Assembly (NCBI GenBank): GCA_018105865.1
Contig: CM030835.1
Coordinates: 3,366,816 to 3,430,815 of the forward strand
DNA from: Metaphire vulgaris
Taxonomy: Eukaryota > Annelida > Clitellata > Crassiclitellata > Megascolecidae
Length of the DNA: 64,000 nucleotides
Reading direction: 5' to 3'
The position numbers and the translations under genes were made by a program. Below, in pieces: positions 47,669-56,398 of the stretch. Within the stretch, counting starts at the first letter, position 1. Each line of letters opens with the position of its first letter. A model generated the notes under the pieces. That model did no database searches, was not told where the DNA came from, and worked only from the letters and a program-made list of their open reading frames with translations.

Positions 47669-48345
47669 TGTGACGAGCAGCGACCTAAATAGGACTCGTT
47701 TACTTACTTACTTGTCTAGGGGAAACTACTGTGGCACTAACTCGCACATTTTAACGGACAAAACTCTTCTTATTATAAAATATCACTTTAATCTTAATTA
47801 AATATTCAACTCTTCCGCCATAGCGGCTATCAATAGGCAGTGCTATATAACTCTAATCAATGTTTTAAAACGTCCAGCGACAGCAACTATCTTAGCAACT
47901 AGTTACTAATGTAAATAACAGCTGATAACAGCTTCCACACAAAATCAATGAAAATGAAACAAATGTGCCCTTTGCACGAAAACCAATTCGATATCCGAAT
48001 TCACGAATATTTTGCGAACTGAAATCTCGGTTCAGATTTAAACAATAGCAATTTAAACTAAAACAACGAAGAACAGGCACGAATCGCTGCGATCGAACGT
48101 CCGCCTTCTTCTTCGGCCAGTCGAACTCGAACTCTTCTTCTTCGAAAAAGACGCACTTTCAAAACGTAACTGCCTTCAGCAACGGCTCTTGCGACCAATG
48201 ACGCCCGTCGTCTCATCACGCCTTCTATAACGTGAATTCCTATTTGCTCACATAAACATAGAAGCAAACATAGTAAACTTCACATACAAACCTACCAACA
48301 TTCCAATTATTTGCTATCTATGCTTCAATATAGCACTCCATCACA
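47669..48345 (-). repeat. 5' LTR of the gypsy element (677 bp)
   Basis: Same sequence as 42250-42922 with about 4 extra bases. On the minus strand the internal region starts right after it with TGTGGGTAGGCTCAGG; TGG in this segment could open the tRNA primer-binding site. Confidence 0.95.
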
Positions 48346-49097
48346 ATATTATTCTATAATGTATTAATATGTGCAACAAAAAAAAACAGGGCCGTGGCCC
48401 CCCCAAGGAAATCTAAATAATAATTTCTAATGTATTAATAACCTAAGAAGGGCCGACAAGCAAAAAAAAAAGGTCGTCGACTTTTTTTTGAAACTCAAAC
48501 TAACTCAGTCAAAAAATAAAAAATTTAAAAAAAAAATTAAAAAAATTTGAAAAGAAAATTTTACAAAATTTCTCGCCCCCCCCAAGAAAAGTGTGAAATG
48601 ACGCCACTGGTTATATGTGGTTTATATGGTTTATGTGGTTTATAGTTAAGATTTATACCCACCCAAAATATTTATACCCTCCCAAATCAAATTCCTGGCT
48701 ACGCCCCTGCGCATATACTGCACAAATAGTAAGCCATACAGCAAGCAGTCAACTGAACTCAATTACGGATTCTTGCGCCCTGCTGTAGGCCTACAGTAGA
48801 TTTGCTTTATGAGCCGTATATGAATCTAAAACAAATTGTTCATTCGTGCTATTTGTTAGAAAAACTGGCAGTGAGTGCTCTAGCAGTTCCCTAATTCGCC
48901 GATTATGAGATACATTCTGCCAGATATCGTAGTATATGAGGGACAATTTTGGTTACCAATCAGTCGATCATTTTGACTTTCTGCTTGGAAAATTATAGGC
49001 CCGCCATAATAAGTAGGCCCCTATAGGCCTATACTAGCCTATATATAGGCCTGCACACAGATACATAGGGGCCTACACATAAATAAACATATTATAT

Positions 49098-49100
<3 letters not shown>

Positions 49101-49139
<39 letters not shown>
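49101..49139. repeat. (TA)n microsatellite
   Basis: About 19 TA units. Confidence 0.95.
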
Positions 49140-49142
<3 letters not shown>

Positions 49143-49755
49143 TGCATCTGCATGGAGAGTAGACCTATAGTGCATCAAGATTTGCAACAGTTTTCGCTAT
49201 TTGCCTATTATTTTAGTTTCACTAGACAGCAGGGTTATTTTTAGGATTGCGAATTTGTGGGGGTGGGGTGTCGGGAAAATCTGGGTGTGTGTGGTTATTT
49301 TCTAGGATTTTAGGCTTGTGAATTTGGGGTTGTCGGAAAATCTGGGGGTGTCGGAGTTTGGAAGTCTCTACCGAAAAAGCCTGACAAGCAAAAAAGGCCA
49401 TCCGATGATAAAAGTTGGGGGGTGTCGTTCTCCATTTGGAGGAGGGTGTCCAGGGCTAATTAATATGCATCTTCTATGGGTACCATTGTCACATTACCAA
49501 ATTTTGGGGGGTTTCGACCTCAAATTGGGGAGGTGTTGGGACGGGCTGTTAGGGGGTGTAAAAATATCCCTGCTAGGCAGGCCCTATGGATGCTACACGT
49601 TAAGAGGTGTCGTAAACAATAGGCCTACACATGTACCCTAACAATTACCCATTTATTTCTGAGTCAAATAGTGACACATTTTGAAAATCGGTCCACACTT
49701 GCCAAAGTCATGGTCAAATAAGTCTTATACAGTGGTATGTTTTTATTGAGTCACA

Positions 49756-49758
<3 letters not shown>

Positions 49759-49788
<30 letters not shown>
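49759..49788. repeat. (TA)n microsatellite
   Basis: About 15 TA units. Confidence 0.95.
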
Positions 49789-49791
<3 letters not shown>

Positions 49792-49917
49792 GGCAATTAT
49801 TTTCCATATTTCTCACAATGCAGACATGCGCAGTTCAGAAAACAACATAGGCCATGGGAACTAGGCACTAGCATTAATTCTTTATCAAAAATGGATCTAT
49901 AGTCCTACAAGACTAGA

Positions 49918-50139
49918 CAGTGGCGGCTCTAGGATTTGGCAACGTGGGGGGGGGGCCGTTGGGGTGGCAACTTCTAATCATGGGGGCCAACCATGTGTTA
50001 TTTAATGTATGTCGCATCAAGTATAGGATCCCAACTGGGGGCACCAGGGGCACTGGGGGCACTGGGGCCGTTGGGGCAGGCACTCAATAGCCAACCATTT
50101 GGGCACGGGCCCCTGGGTCCCTCGGTGGAGCCGCCACTG
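49918..50139. mobile_element. hAT-like MITE, CAGTGGCGGCTC family, copy 1
   Basis: Perfect 12-bp termini CAGTGGCGGCTC and GAGCCGCCACTG; flanking 8-mers AGACTAGA and ATACTAGA differ at one base. It contains GGGCACTGGGGGCACTGGGG tandem units. It is inverted relative to the copy at 54997-55187. Confidence 0.8.
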
Positions 50140-50190
50140 ATACTAGATAGGTTACTTTCACCAAAACTGCCGATGCCGAGTAACGAATCT

Positions 50191-50192
<2 letters not shown>

Positions 50193-50258
<66 letters not shown>
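50193..50258. repeat. (AG)n microsatellite
   Basis: About 33 AG units ending 98 nt before the innexin start codon; it may lie in the 5' UTR or core promoter. Confidence 0.95.
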
Positions 50259-50261
<3 letters not shown>

Positions 50262-50355
50262 GAGCAACATAGTGCTTAGCTTTCGGCGATAACAATAATC
50301 TAGACCCTTACACGTTATATATAGGCCTATATAGCCTACTTGAAACAAGGAAACG

Positions 50356-53300
50356 ATGGAGAAACTGTTAACGCTATTTGGCGATATCGACCACACGAAG
50401 CTCGGAGGTGGCGACACTTTTTCCGACCAGTTGAGCTGCAAATACACGGTCTATCTGCTCTGCTTGGTCGCCGTTCTGTCCACTACCAGAGTGTTCGTCA
50501 GCGAGCCCATCAGCTGCTACTGTCCGGCGCATTTCACCGGCAGTCAAGTCGACTTCACGCAAAAGGTAACCGCGCCCCAAGACAGACAGTGTTTATTCTA
50601 GGCCTGTTTTTTGGGGGGATTCCCCTCCCCAAAGTTTTAAAATCCCCCAAAATTGTATATGTTGGCTTGGGGGATGGAAATCCCCCTCAAAATAAAGCGT
50701 GGAGAGACAAATCTTGTCCCCCAAACATTTCAACCCCCCCCCAATGTCAAGGTGACTAGAAGACACTGCAAGACAGAAACCTGAAAGCTCATCTAGAAGC
50801 GATATCCTATGTAGTTACTGCATATCACAAACACTGATTTAAGGGGTCTATGCATCGTATGGACGATGGGTTTATAAGACGCTGAAGTAAAATAATTGTG
50901 TTCAACATAATATTTATTGTTCAGTGCGTCTGTGTGTCAGTCTGAGCGGATGCCATCACATATAGGCCTATTACTAATTGGCCATTTGTGGCCAGTGTTT
51001 TATCCAGACTCCAGGCCTTGGTGGAAGGGGGTGGATTGACTTGGCTGGAGGGGTACAGAGGACACAGTTCAATGCAGAAATTTGTGTAAGTGCTGGTTGG
51101 CTGGGATTATGAGACCTGTATAAAGGGGCTGTCCATTAATTACGTCAACAATTTAGGAGGGAGGCGGTTTGGAAAAGTTTGACAGTTGTTGCTGGTTGGT
51201 CAACAATTTCACTTTTAAAATAATCAAAAAATAGGAAATTTCATAGAATACTACTTATTACAATGGAAAAAGCATTAGAAAAAGGTAATCACCACCACAT
51301 TTTGACACTCGATGAGGAAAAGGGAAAAAATGATCATCACCACAAAAATAATAACCTTGTTTGGGGTTTGATCGTGTCAAGAGTTGTTGACGTAATTATG
51401 GGGGGTCAAGTGAAAGTTGACAGCCTGACGGCAAAAATTGTTGACATAATTAATCTTAACGAGAACGGCGCGGCGACCTTTTCTTCTGCAGATCTGTTGG
51501 ACGACGAACACCCACTGGGTTCCGCTGGCGAAGGCCGATCTTCCGGCAGAGCACGACCCGGACAAGCGCTTCATCAGCTACTACCAGTGGATTCCCTTCT
51601 TCCTCGCCTGTCAGGCGTTTCTCTTCTACCTGCCGCGGCCGATATGGCGACTGCTCAGCCGGAAGTCGGGCATCACCGTCAGTCACGTGACAGACGCCGG
51701 AATCGAATGTCAAAGGAAGTCGGATCACGAGAGCATCGAGAAGACGATGAAGTTAACCCCTTAACCGTGTATTTAACTGTAACTCAATGTAAAATGGACG
51801 GATATATCCGGGATCCCCAGTTAAGGGGTTAACAACGATAAGAAATAATCGATAAAAACATTCTCATTCTAAAAGATTCACTAATTCATTGTTAGCCTAA
51901 ATATGCCTATAGAACCAACACTGAAATTGGTGAGATAGCTTTCTCTATTTCTGACCCAAAAACAGGGAACTGACTCAATTCCCTCAGCTGTCGGTCTGTC
52001 GGATCTTCCAAAGAATTGAGTAGCATATCTTCCATGGCTCCGCCTCGCTGTTTCTCACTGACGGAATACTGGAATGACCTGGTCTTTTGCTGACGGATTT
52101 GAAGTACCAGCGATTGATGATGGCTTTAGAGTATTAGAAACGGTGCTTTAAAAGTGCTTAATTATTTCATTATTATTCAGAAACATGCAGTTGACAGATA
52201 CTGAATTGCCTATTTATTTAGTTACGTTTGAGTCATATCGACGAAAACACGCGCAGTACAAAACTACGCGTGATAAGTATATTTCGTACTCAGGAAGTTT
52301 GAAAGAAATAAATTATGTGGAATATTTCATCAGGTATATTACCAATTACCTTGGCCGCTTTCTCGTCGAATTCAACCGCAACTGTCGGTCGTCGCGCCGT
52401 TTCGACAAGCTGCTGGTCGTCTGGTACGGCAACTACCTGGTCTACGCCTACCTGTTCGTTAAGGCGCTGTACGTGGCGAACGTTTTCGGACAGCTGTTCC
52501 TGCTCAACCGCTTCCTCGACACCGACTACCACCTGTACGGCGTGGACGTGGTGCGCCGGATGGCGGCCGGGGAGTCGTGGACGACGTCGCATCGATTCCC
52601 GCGCGTCACCATCTGCGACTTCTACATCCGGGTCCTCGGGAACGTTCACCGGCACAGCGTCCAGTGCGCTCTGCCGATGAACCTCTTCTACGAAGTGGTG
52701 TTCATCGTCGTCTGGTTCTGGTTCGTCTTCGTCGCCGCGTCCAGCGTCGGCAGTCTCGTCTTCTGGACGGCCATTTGCTCGCGTTTTCAGCAGCAGGAGA
52801 GGTCGGCGCAATATTATTGTTTTGCCATTGTTTCGAATGTTAGGCCTAACCCGCATGCGGTCGTGGAGAGGGTGGCAATATAGGCCTAATATTGCGGGTC
52901 AGGAGACTGTTAATACGGGTCCACCGCAGCCGTATGTTTGTTAGGTACTTATTATAAAGGGCCGTCCATAAATGACGTCACGTGATTTTTGCAGTTTTTA
53001 CTCCCCCTCGTCGTCACAAGTCGTCACAAAAAGTCAGACCCCTCAAATATGACGTCACAACGCGCTAACCCTCGTCATCTTGTCATCTTTTCAATGTCGA
53101 AATTATTAATGTTTCATTTGAAAATATTCATTACAATTATTAAGTTGAAACAATACTCAGAGAAACTTTTCGAATTCTTTTTTAAAATGTTGTATAATAA
53201 TTATAAGTGTAAGGTACGTTAAATTTTGCGGTAACATAACATTAATAAAAAATATTATGTGACGTCACATTTCTGGGCCCTCCCCCGTCGTCACACATCG

Positions 53301-53885
53301 TCACAAATGGTTGAACCCCATAAGTGCGTGACGTCATTTATGGATGGCCCCTCAATTATAGGTATGATGCAACAGATGTTTACGGGTTCTGCTGTGCACT
53401 GCCCTTGCACTGTAAATTATAATTGATTGCAAATATTGATTGGAAAGTGTGCGCATGATTTGGTCAAGTCAAGTCAAGTCTATGGACCACTAAGAAATGT
53501 CACTGACATTGCTCTCGAAGCATCTTTGAACCGCGTGTCCGTCATAGGCGGATTTAGAGTTTAATAATTGGGTAGGCTAGCATGGGGGTCTGGGGGTGCC
53601 ATCCAGCACGCGACAGACCTAGGGATGTTAGGGGGGTGTAGAAATATCCCTGACGCTGCAGTGTGTGCAGCAAAATCGATTTCGATTTCAGGTACGTTCG
53701 ACACCGTCTCCTGGCCATGGGAAAGACGCATTCTGGACAGAGGACGAACCTTTCGAAGTTCGTTCGGGAGCACCTCCGCCGCGACGGTTGTCTTATCATT
53801 CGTCTGGTCGCCAAGAACTCCAGCGACCTGATCGCCTCCGAGCTGATCTGCGGCCTGTGGGATCACTACCTGAAGCACCTGAAGA

Positions 53886-53918
<33 letters not shown>

Positions 53919-54268
53919 TGGCCCAGGACCGGGCTGGGCGACTGGCAGACGACCGCCAGAGCGACGGGATCGATCCGCTGGGCTCCGGCGGTCGCGGTTC
54001 GCCCGCCGAAAAAAATTACGCCGGAGAAGCTGAAACGCCGAAGCGCATAAAACATGACGCCCGCCGCCGCCTCCAAAGTACTAGAGTCGGTGTTTTATAT
54101 AGGCCGGATGATAGGGGGACTTTCTCCCTAGTCCCTACCCTAAAAATTCCCCCACCCCACCCCCGAAAAATCCCAGCATCGACACAAATTTTTGCATTGA
54201 ACTATGTGTCCTCCCCTCCAGCCAAGTCAATATACCGTTCCCCTCCCCAAGGCCTGGACTTTGGATGA
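50356..54268 (+). CDS. Innexin gap-junction protein
   Basis: Exons 50356-50565, 51492-51751, 52334-52801 and 53692 to at most 54268 (phases 0, 2, 2). Four membrane segments are seen: near residues 30-50 (YTVYLLCLVAVLSTTRVFV), 104-124 (WIPFFLACQAFLFYL), about 185-205, and about 275-300 (FIVVWFWFVFVAASSVGSL). Innexin signatures are present: YYQWIPFF before the second segment, Cys in both extracellular loops (SCYCP...ICW; VTICDF...VQCALP), DYHLYGVDV and FPRVTICDF, and in the C-tail FVREHLRRDG and IIRLVAKN. Innexins form hexameric gap-junction channels or hemichannels. The C-terminal tail holds a run of Pro encoded by (CCG)n; beyond about 54100 the frame reads into a dispersed repeat, so the real end, or another exon, is uncertain. 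A MITE sits in the donor of intron 2. Confidence 0.93.
50995..51088. repeat. Dispersed repeat shared in inverted orientation with 54187-54283
   Basis: Contains CCAGGCCTTGG, GATTGACTTGGCTGGAGGGG and TTCAATGCAGAAATTTGTGT. The reverse complement of each recurs, slightly altered, at 54187-54283 at the 3' end of the innexin frame. Confidence 0.7.
51125..51455. mobile_element. MITE, GGGGCTGTCCATTAATTACG family, copy 2
   Basis: Left end GGGGCTGTCCATTAATTACG; right end degenerate, with GTTGACGTAATTATGGGG and GTTGACATAATTAATC. It lies in innexin intron 1 and ends about 35 nt before exon 2. Confidence 0.65.
51753..51832. mobile_element. TTAA-flanked palindromic MITE, copy 6, inside the innexin intron 2 donor
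   Basis: 80 bp, subfamily A, inverted relative to copies 1, 2, 4 and 5. The first TTAA (51753-51756) occupies intron positions +2 to +5 of the donor GTTAAC at 51752; the second TTAA is at 51829-51832. Confidence 0.85.
52959..53352. mobile_element. MITE with GGGCCGTCCATAAATGACGTCA termini
   Basis: Left end GGGCCGTCCATAAATGACGT, right end inverted GGGGCCATCCATAAATGACG. Repeated CGTCACA units occur near both ends. About 390 bp, in innexin intron 3. Confidence 0.75.
53546..53655. repeat. Repeat beginning CATAGGCGGATTTAGAG, copy 1
   Basis: CATAGGCGGATTTAGAGTTT followed by GGTAGGCTAGCATGGGG. The inverted copy of the first ~75 bp is at 55188-55263. In innexin intron 3, just before exon 4. Confidence 0.65.
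53886..53918 (+). repeat. (CCG)n coding microsatellite
   Basis: About eleven CCG units in innexin exon 4, encoding a run of ten or so prolines in the cytoplasmic tail. Confidence 0.9.
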
Positions 54269-54283
54269 AACGCTGACTATAGA
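54187..54283. repeat. Inverted copy of the 50995-51088 repeat
   Basis: ACAAATTTTTGCATTGAACT, CCCCTCCAGCCAAGTCAATA and CCAAGGCCTGGACT mirror the other copy. It overlaps the last codons of the innexin open frame and suggests those codons are not genuine. Confidence 0.7.
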
Positions 54284-54467
54284 GTCGAATGAGTCTTCTA
54301 TATTTATACTTATTTTACTATTTATACGCACCTCGTATTTGGCAAAATACTGGCATTACACATTTAAGAGTAGTAGGCCTATTGGATTAGATATATTTTC
54401 TGTGCCATGTACGGTATTAGCAGTGGGACGTAACCTGAGTCAAAATGTAACCCGGGAAGCTGACCAC

Positions 54468-54585
54468 GGGCTGTCCATAAATTACGTAAACAATTTTTCT
54501 GGCGAATGTTGACCCCCTCTTGTCAACAACTGTCAAGCTTTTTAAAATCCCCTCCCTATTTTGCTTACGTAAGTTATGGACAGCC
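54468..54585. mobile_element. MITE, GGGGCTGTCCATTAATTACG family, copy 3 (short)
   Basis: Left GGGCTGTCCATAAATTACGT, right inverted GGCTGTCCATAACTTACGTA, 118 bp, with GTCAACAACTGTCAAG inside. Confidence 0.75.
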
Positions 54586-54996
54586 ACTCAACAATAATCA
54601 TTAATTAAAAAATTAACCTGCCGATTTTAAATCGATCCCATTCCACGAGGCAACTCAAGTGCTCAACAGATGAGTTGTGAAGAGTGAATCCGTATAGGCC
54701 CCAAACTGTCACCGGTTGCGTGCTGCCAATCAGAAAATGTGGGGGGGCAACGACAACGGAAGCATTTTAATAGACCTATGCAGCACGCTGCTGAACAGAA
54801 TATTCCAACCATGGAGATTCTGCAAAATAGTAACTTTTAAAACGACGTTTGACTGATTTCTATGCTCCAGAATATTTCCACGGGTATGTATGCAATTTAG
54901 GCTACACTGTGTTATCTAGTTCAGAATGCAGTTTCTGTCATTCATGAAATTTTAGTCCAACACTGGGGAATGGGTCCAGGGCTGACGGCTCCAGAC

Positions 54997-55187
54997 CAGT
55001 GGCGGCTCCACCGGGGGGGAGGGGGGCCCGTGCCTCCTATTGAGAGCCTGCCCCCTTCAGTGCCCCCCAGTTGGGACCCTATACTTAATACTACATATAT
55101 ACATTAACAACAAATGGTTGGCCCCCATGATTATAGAAGTTGCCACCCCAACGGCCCCCCACATAACAAATCCTAGAGCCGCCACTG
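54997..55187. mobile_element. hAT-like MITE, CAGTGGCGGCTC family, copy 2 (inverted)
   Basis: CAGTGGCGGCTCC...TAGAGCCGCCACTG. The body is the reverse complement of 49918-50139 with small gaps. No matching target duplication is visible. Confidence 0.75.
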
Positions 55188-55263
55188 GATGGCACGCGTG
55201 CTGGGTGGCACCTCCAGATCCCCATGCTAGCCTACCCAAATATTAAACTCTAAATCCGCCTAT
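55188..55263. repeat. Repeat beginning CATAGGCGGATTTAGAG, copy 2 (inverted)
   Basis: Reverse complement of the first part of 53546-53655; it abuts the MITE at 54997-55187, which may have inserted into it. Confidence 0.65.
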
Positions 55264-55329
55264 GCTAATAATTCCCTAAATTTTTCGTGTGGCGCTTGAA
55301 TCGCTCCAGATCCCGTTGAGAGGCTGACG

Positions 55330-55495
55330 CAGGGTTTAATCTAGGCCGTTTTCGGGGAATATTGCCCTCCACCAGGAAATTTCAAATTCTCCCGGAAATG
55401 TTGGCATGCTACATCAACTAACAGCAGGCCCCTAGCAGAATTCCACCGGCTTTGTCAGTTTCCCCCCGGAGTCCAGGAGTCTAGATTAAACACTG
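55330..55495. mobile_element. hAT-like MITE, CAGTGTTTAATCTAG family, copy 2
   Basis: Ends CAGGGTTTAATCTAG and (inverted) CAGTGTTTAATCTAG, with perfect 8-bp duplications GGCTGACG at 55322-55329 and 55496-55503. Second copy of the family at 17789-17919. Confidence 0.9.
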
Positions 55496-56398
55496 GGCTG
55501 ACGACGCTGCCTCAAAGCCCCTAGTTAGATCTAAGTTGTGAATTTTCGAGAAGCTCATTCAAGTCGAGCTACTGAATAAAGCCTTGGGTGTATCGAAGTG
55601 TAGAGATGTTCGTATGAAATTCGAGAACGAAATACTTTATCTGAAATCTGGAACTGCGATTTCTAATTATTTATTGCGAGGAACCATTTTGGTAATATTT
55701 TCGCACGTCACTGTCCTAATTTGAATGTCACTCCTAGAATCTCCTGCAGCTTAAGGCTTCACTAAGCAGTGGCGTTACTGGCGTAGAGGATTTCAAAAGT
55801 AGACAGCGGCAGCGATGCCGGTGTCGGAGCGATCGCCGCGAAAGTTTTCATTTGGCAAAAAGTTAATTGAAGTATTTAACTTTTGATTAAGTAAAAACTC
55901 TTTTTATTCCGTCGGAACGTTTTGCACACAGTTCACGTACGTTGTGCTATTTGGTTTCAATGAAGAGACTGTTCGTATAGGGCTTAGCTCATATTATTAA
56001 CATAGCCGTGACTTAGTATCTAAGTACCATAGCTGGCTTATATAGGGCTTTTTTCTGTCAGGACTGATTGTTCCTCATTTTGACATTTTGTTGCCGCGCC
56101 ATTCTATTGGGCTTACTGTGCTTCGTTTTGTATTTGAGGAGTACTAACTTGCCTTTAAATCGTTTCGGGCCTTAATTTCAGTTATCATTGCCTCAAAGGC
56201 AGTCTTCCAGCTTAGTGTCCTAAATTCCACAGAAAGACATTTAATATGATTTTAATTATGTTACACGTGTGTCTCGGATATGGATAAAGAGCTTATCACA
56301 ACTTTTGCTATACTGGTATTTGTTTATTTATTCTAGAAATGTAGCTGGTTGATATTTTTATTTTTATCGAAAACAGTCTGGGTTGCTGGTGAAAAGTA

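Larger units (their letters stand above)
42250..48345 (-). mobile_element. Ty3/gypsy LTR retrotransposon with integrase after protease and no reverse transcriptase
   Basis: About 6.1 kb, transcribed on the minus strand. It has two nearly identical LTRs starting TG and ending CA, and candidate 4-bp target duplication ATAT (42246-42249, 48346-48349). Minus-strand order is gag (SCAN-like region, then CCHC zinc knuckle), protease (DTGS), integrase (HHCC finger and catalytic core), integrase C-terminus with the first residues of the linker that normally precedes reverse transcriptase, then the 3' LTR. There is no room for reverse transcriptase and RNase H between 43467 and 42923. Integrase upstream of reverse transcriptase is the unusual order known from Gmr1-like gypsy elements, and SCAN-like gag fits that group. 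At least five frame breaks make it non-functional as read. Confidence 0.9.
42219..48609. mobile_element. Inner hAT-like MITE with 8-bp target duplication GTTATATG, interrupted by the LTR element
   Basis: Left end CAGAGGCGTCATTT and right end, inverted, CAGTGGCGTCATTT. Perfect 8-bp duplications GTTATATG lie at 42211-42218 and 48610-48617. The LTR retrotransposon is inserted ~31 bp inside the left end. Confidence 0.85.
42120..48709. mobile_element. Outer hAT-like MITE interrupted by two nested insertions
   Basis: Left end CAGGGGCGTAGC (42120-42131) and right end, inverted, CAGGGGCGTAGC (48698-48709) are perfect 12-bp inverted repeats. Removing the inner insertions leaves ~190 bp of host MITE. 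Flanks show no exact 8-bp duplication, so the superfamily call rests on the termini. Confidence 0.6.
48710..50355. other. Repeat-rich region upstream of the innexin gene
   Basis: Holds two TA microsatellites (49101-49139, 49759-49788), a GGGGTGTCGG-rich degenerate repeat (49250-49620) with a GCCTGACAAGCAAAAAAGG motif, a hAT-like MITE (49918-50139) and an AG microsatellite (50193-50258). The innexin promoter must lie here, close to repeats. Confidence 0.5.
54269..56398. other. Spacer between the innexin and HELLS
   Basis: Largely a patchwork of short repeats (54468-54585, 54997-55187, 55188-55263, 55330-55495). A GC-rich stretch at 55790-55860 (ATGCCGGTGTCGGAGCGATC) may be part of a first HELLS exon or promoter; I could not connect it in frame. 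Confidence 0.45.

Noticed and set aside
52290..52856. 188-codon minus-strand frame and overlapping plus-strand frames in innexin exon 3
   Set aside because: GC-rich coding DNA of the innexin leaves other frames open; residue composition (Arg, Asp and Glu rich) is typical of antisense.
53561..54076. Minus-strand frame with poly-Arg over innexin exon 4
   Set aside because: Produced by the (CCG)n tract read in reverse.
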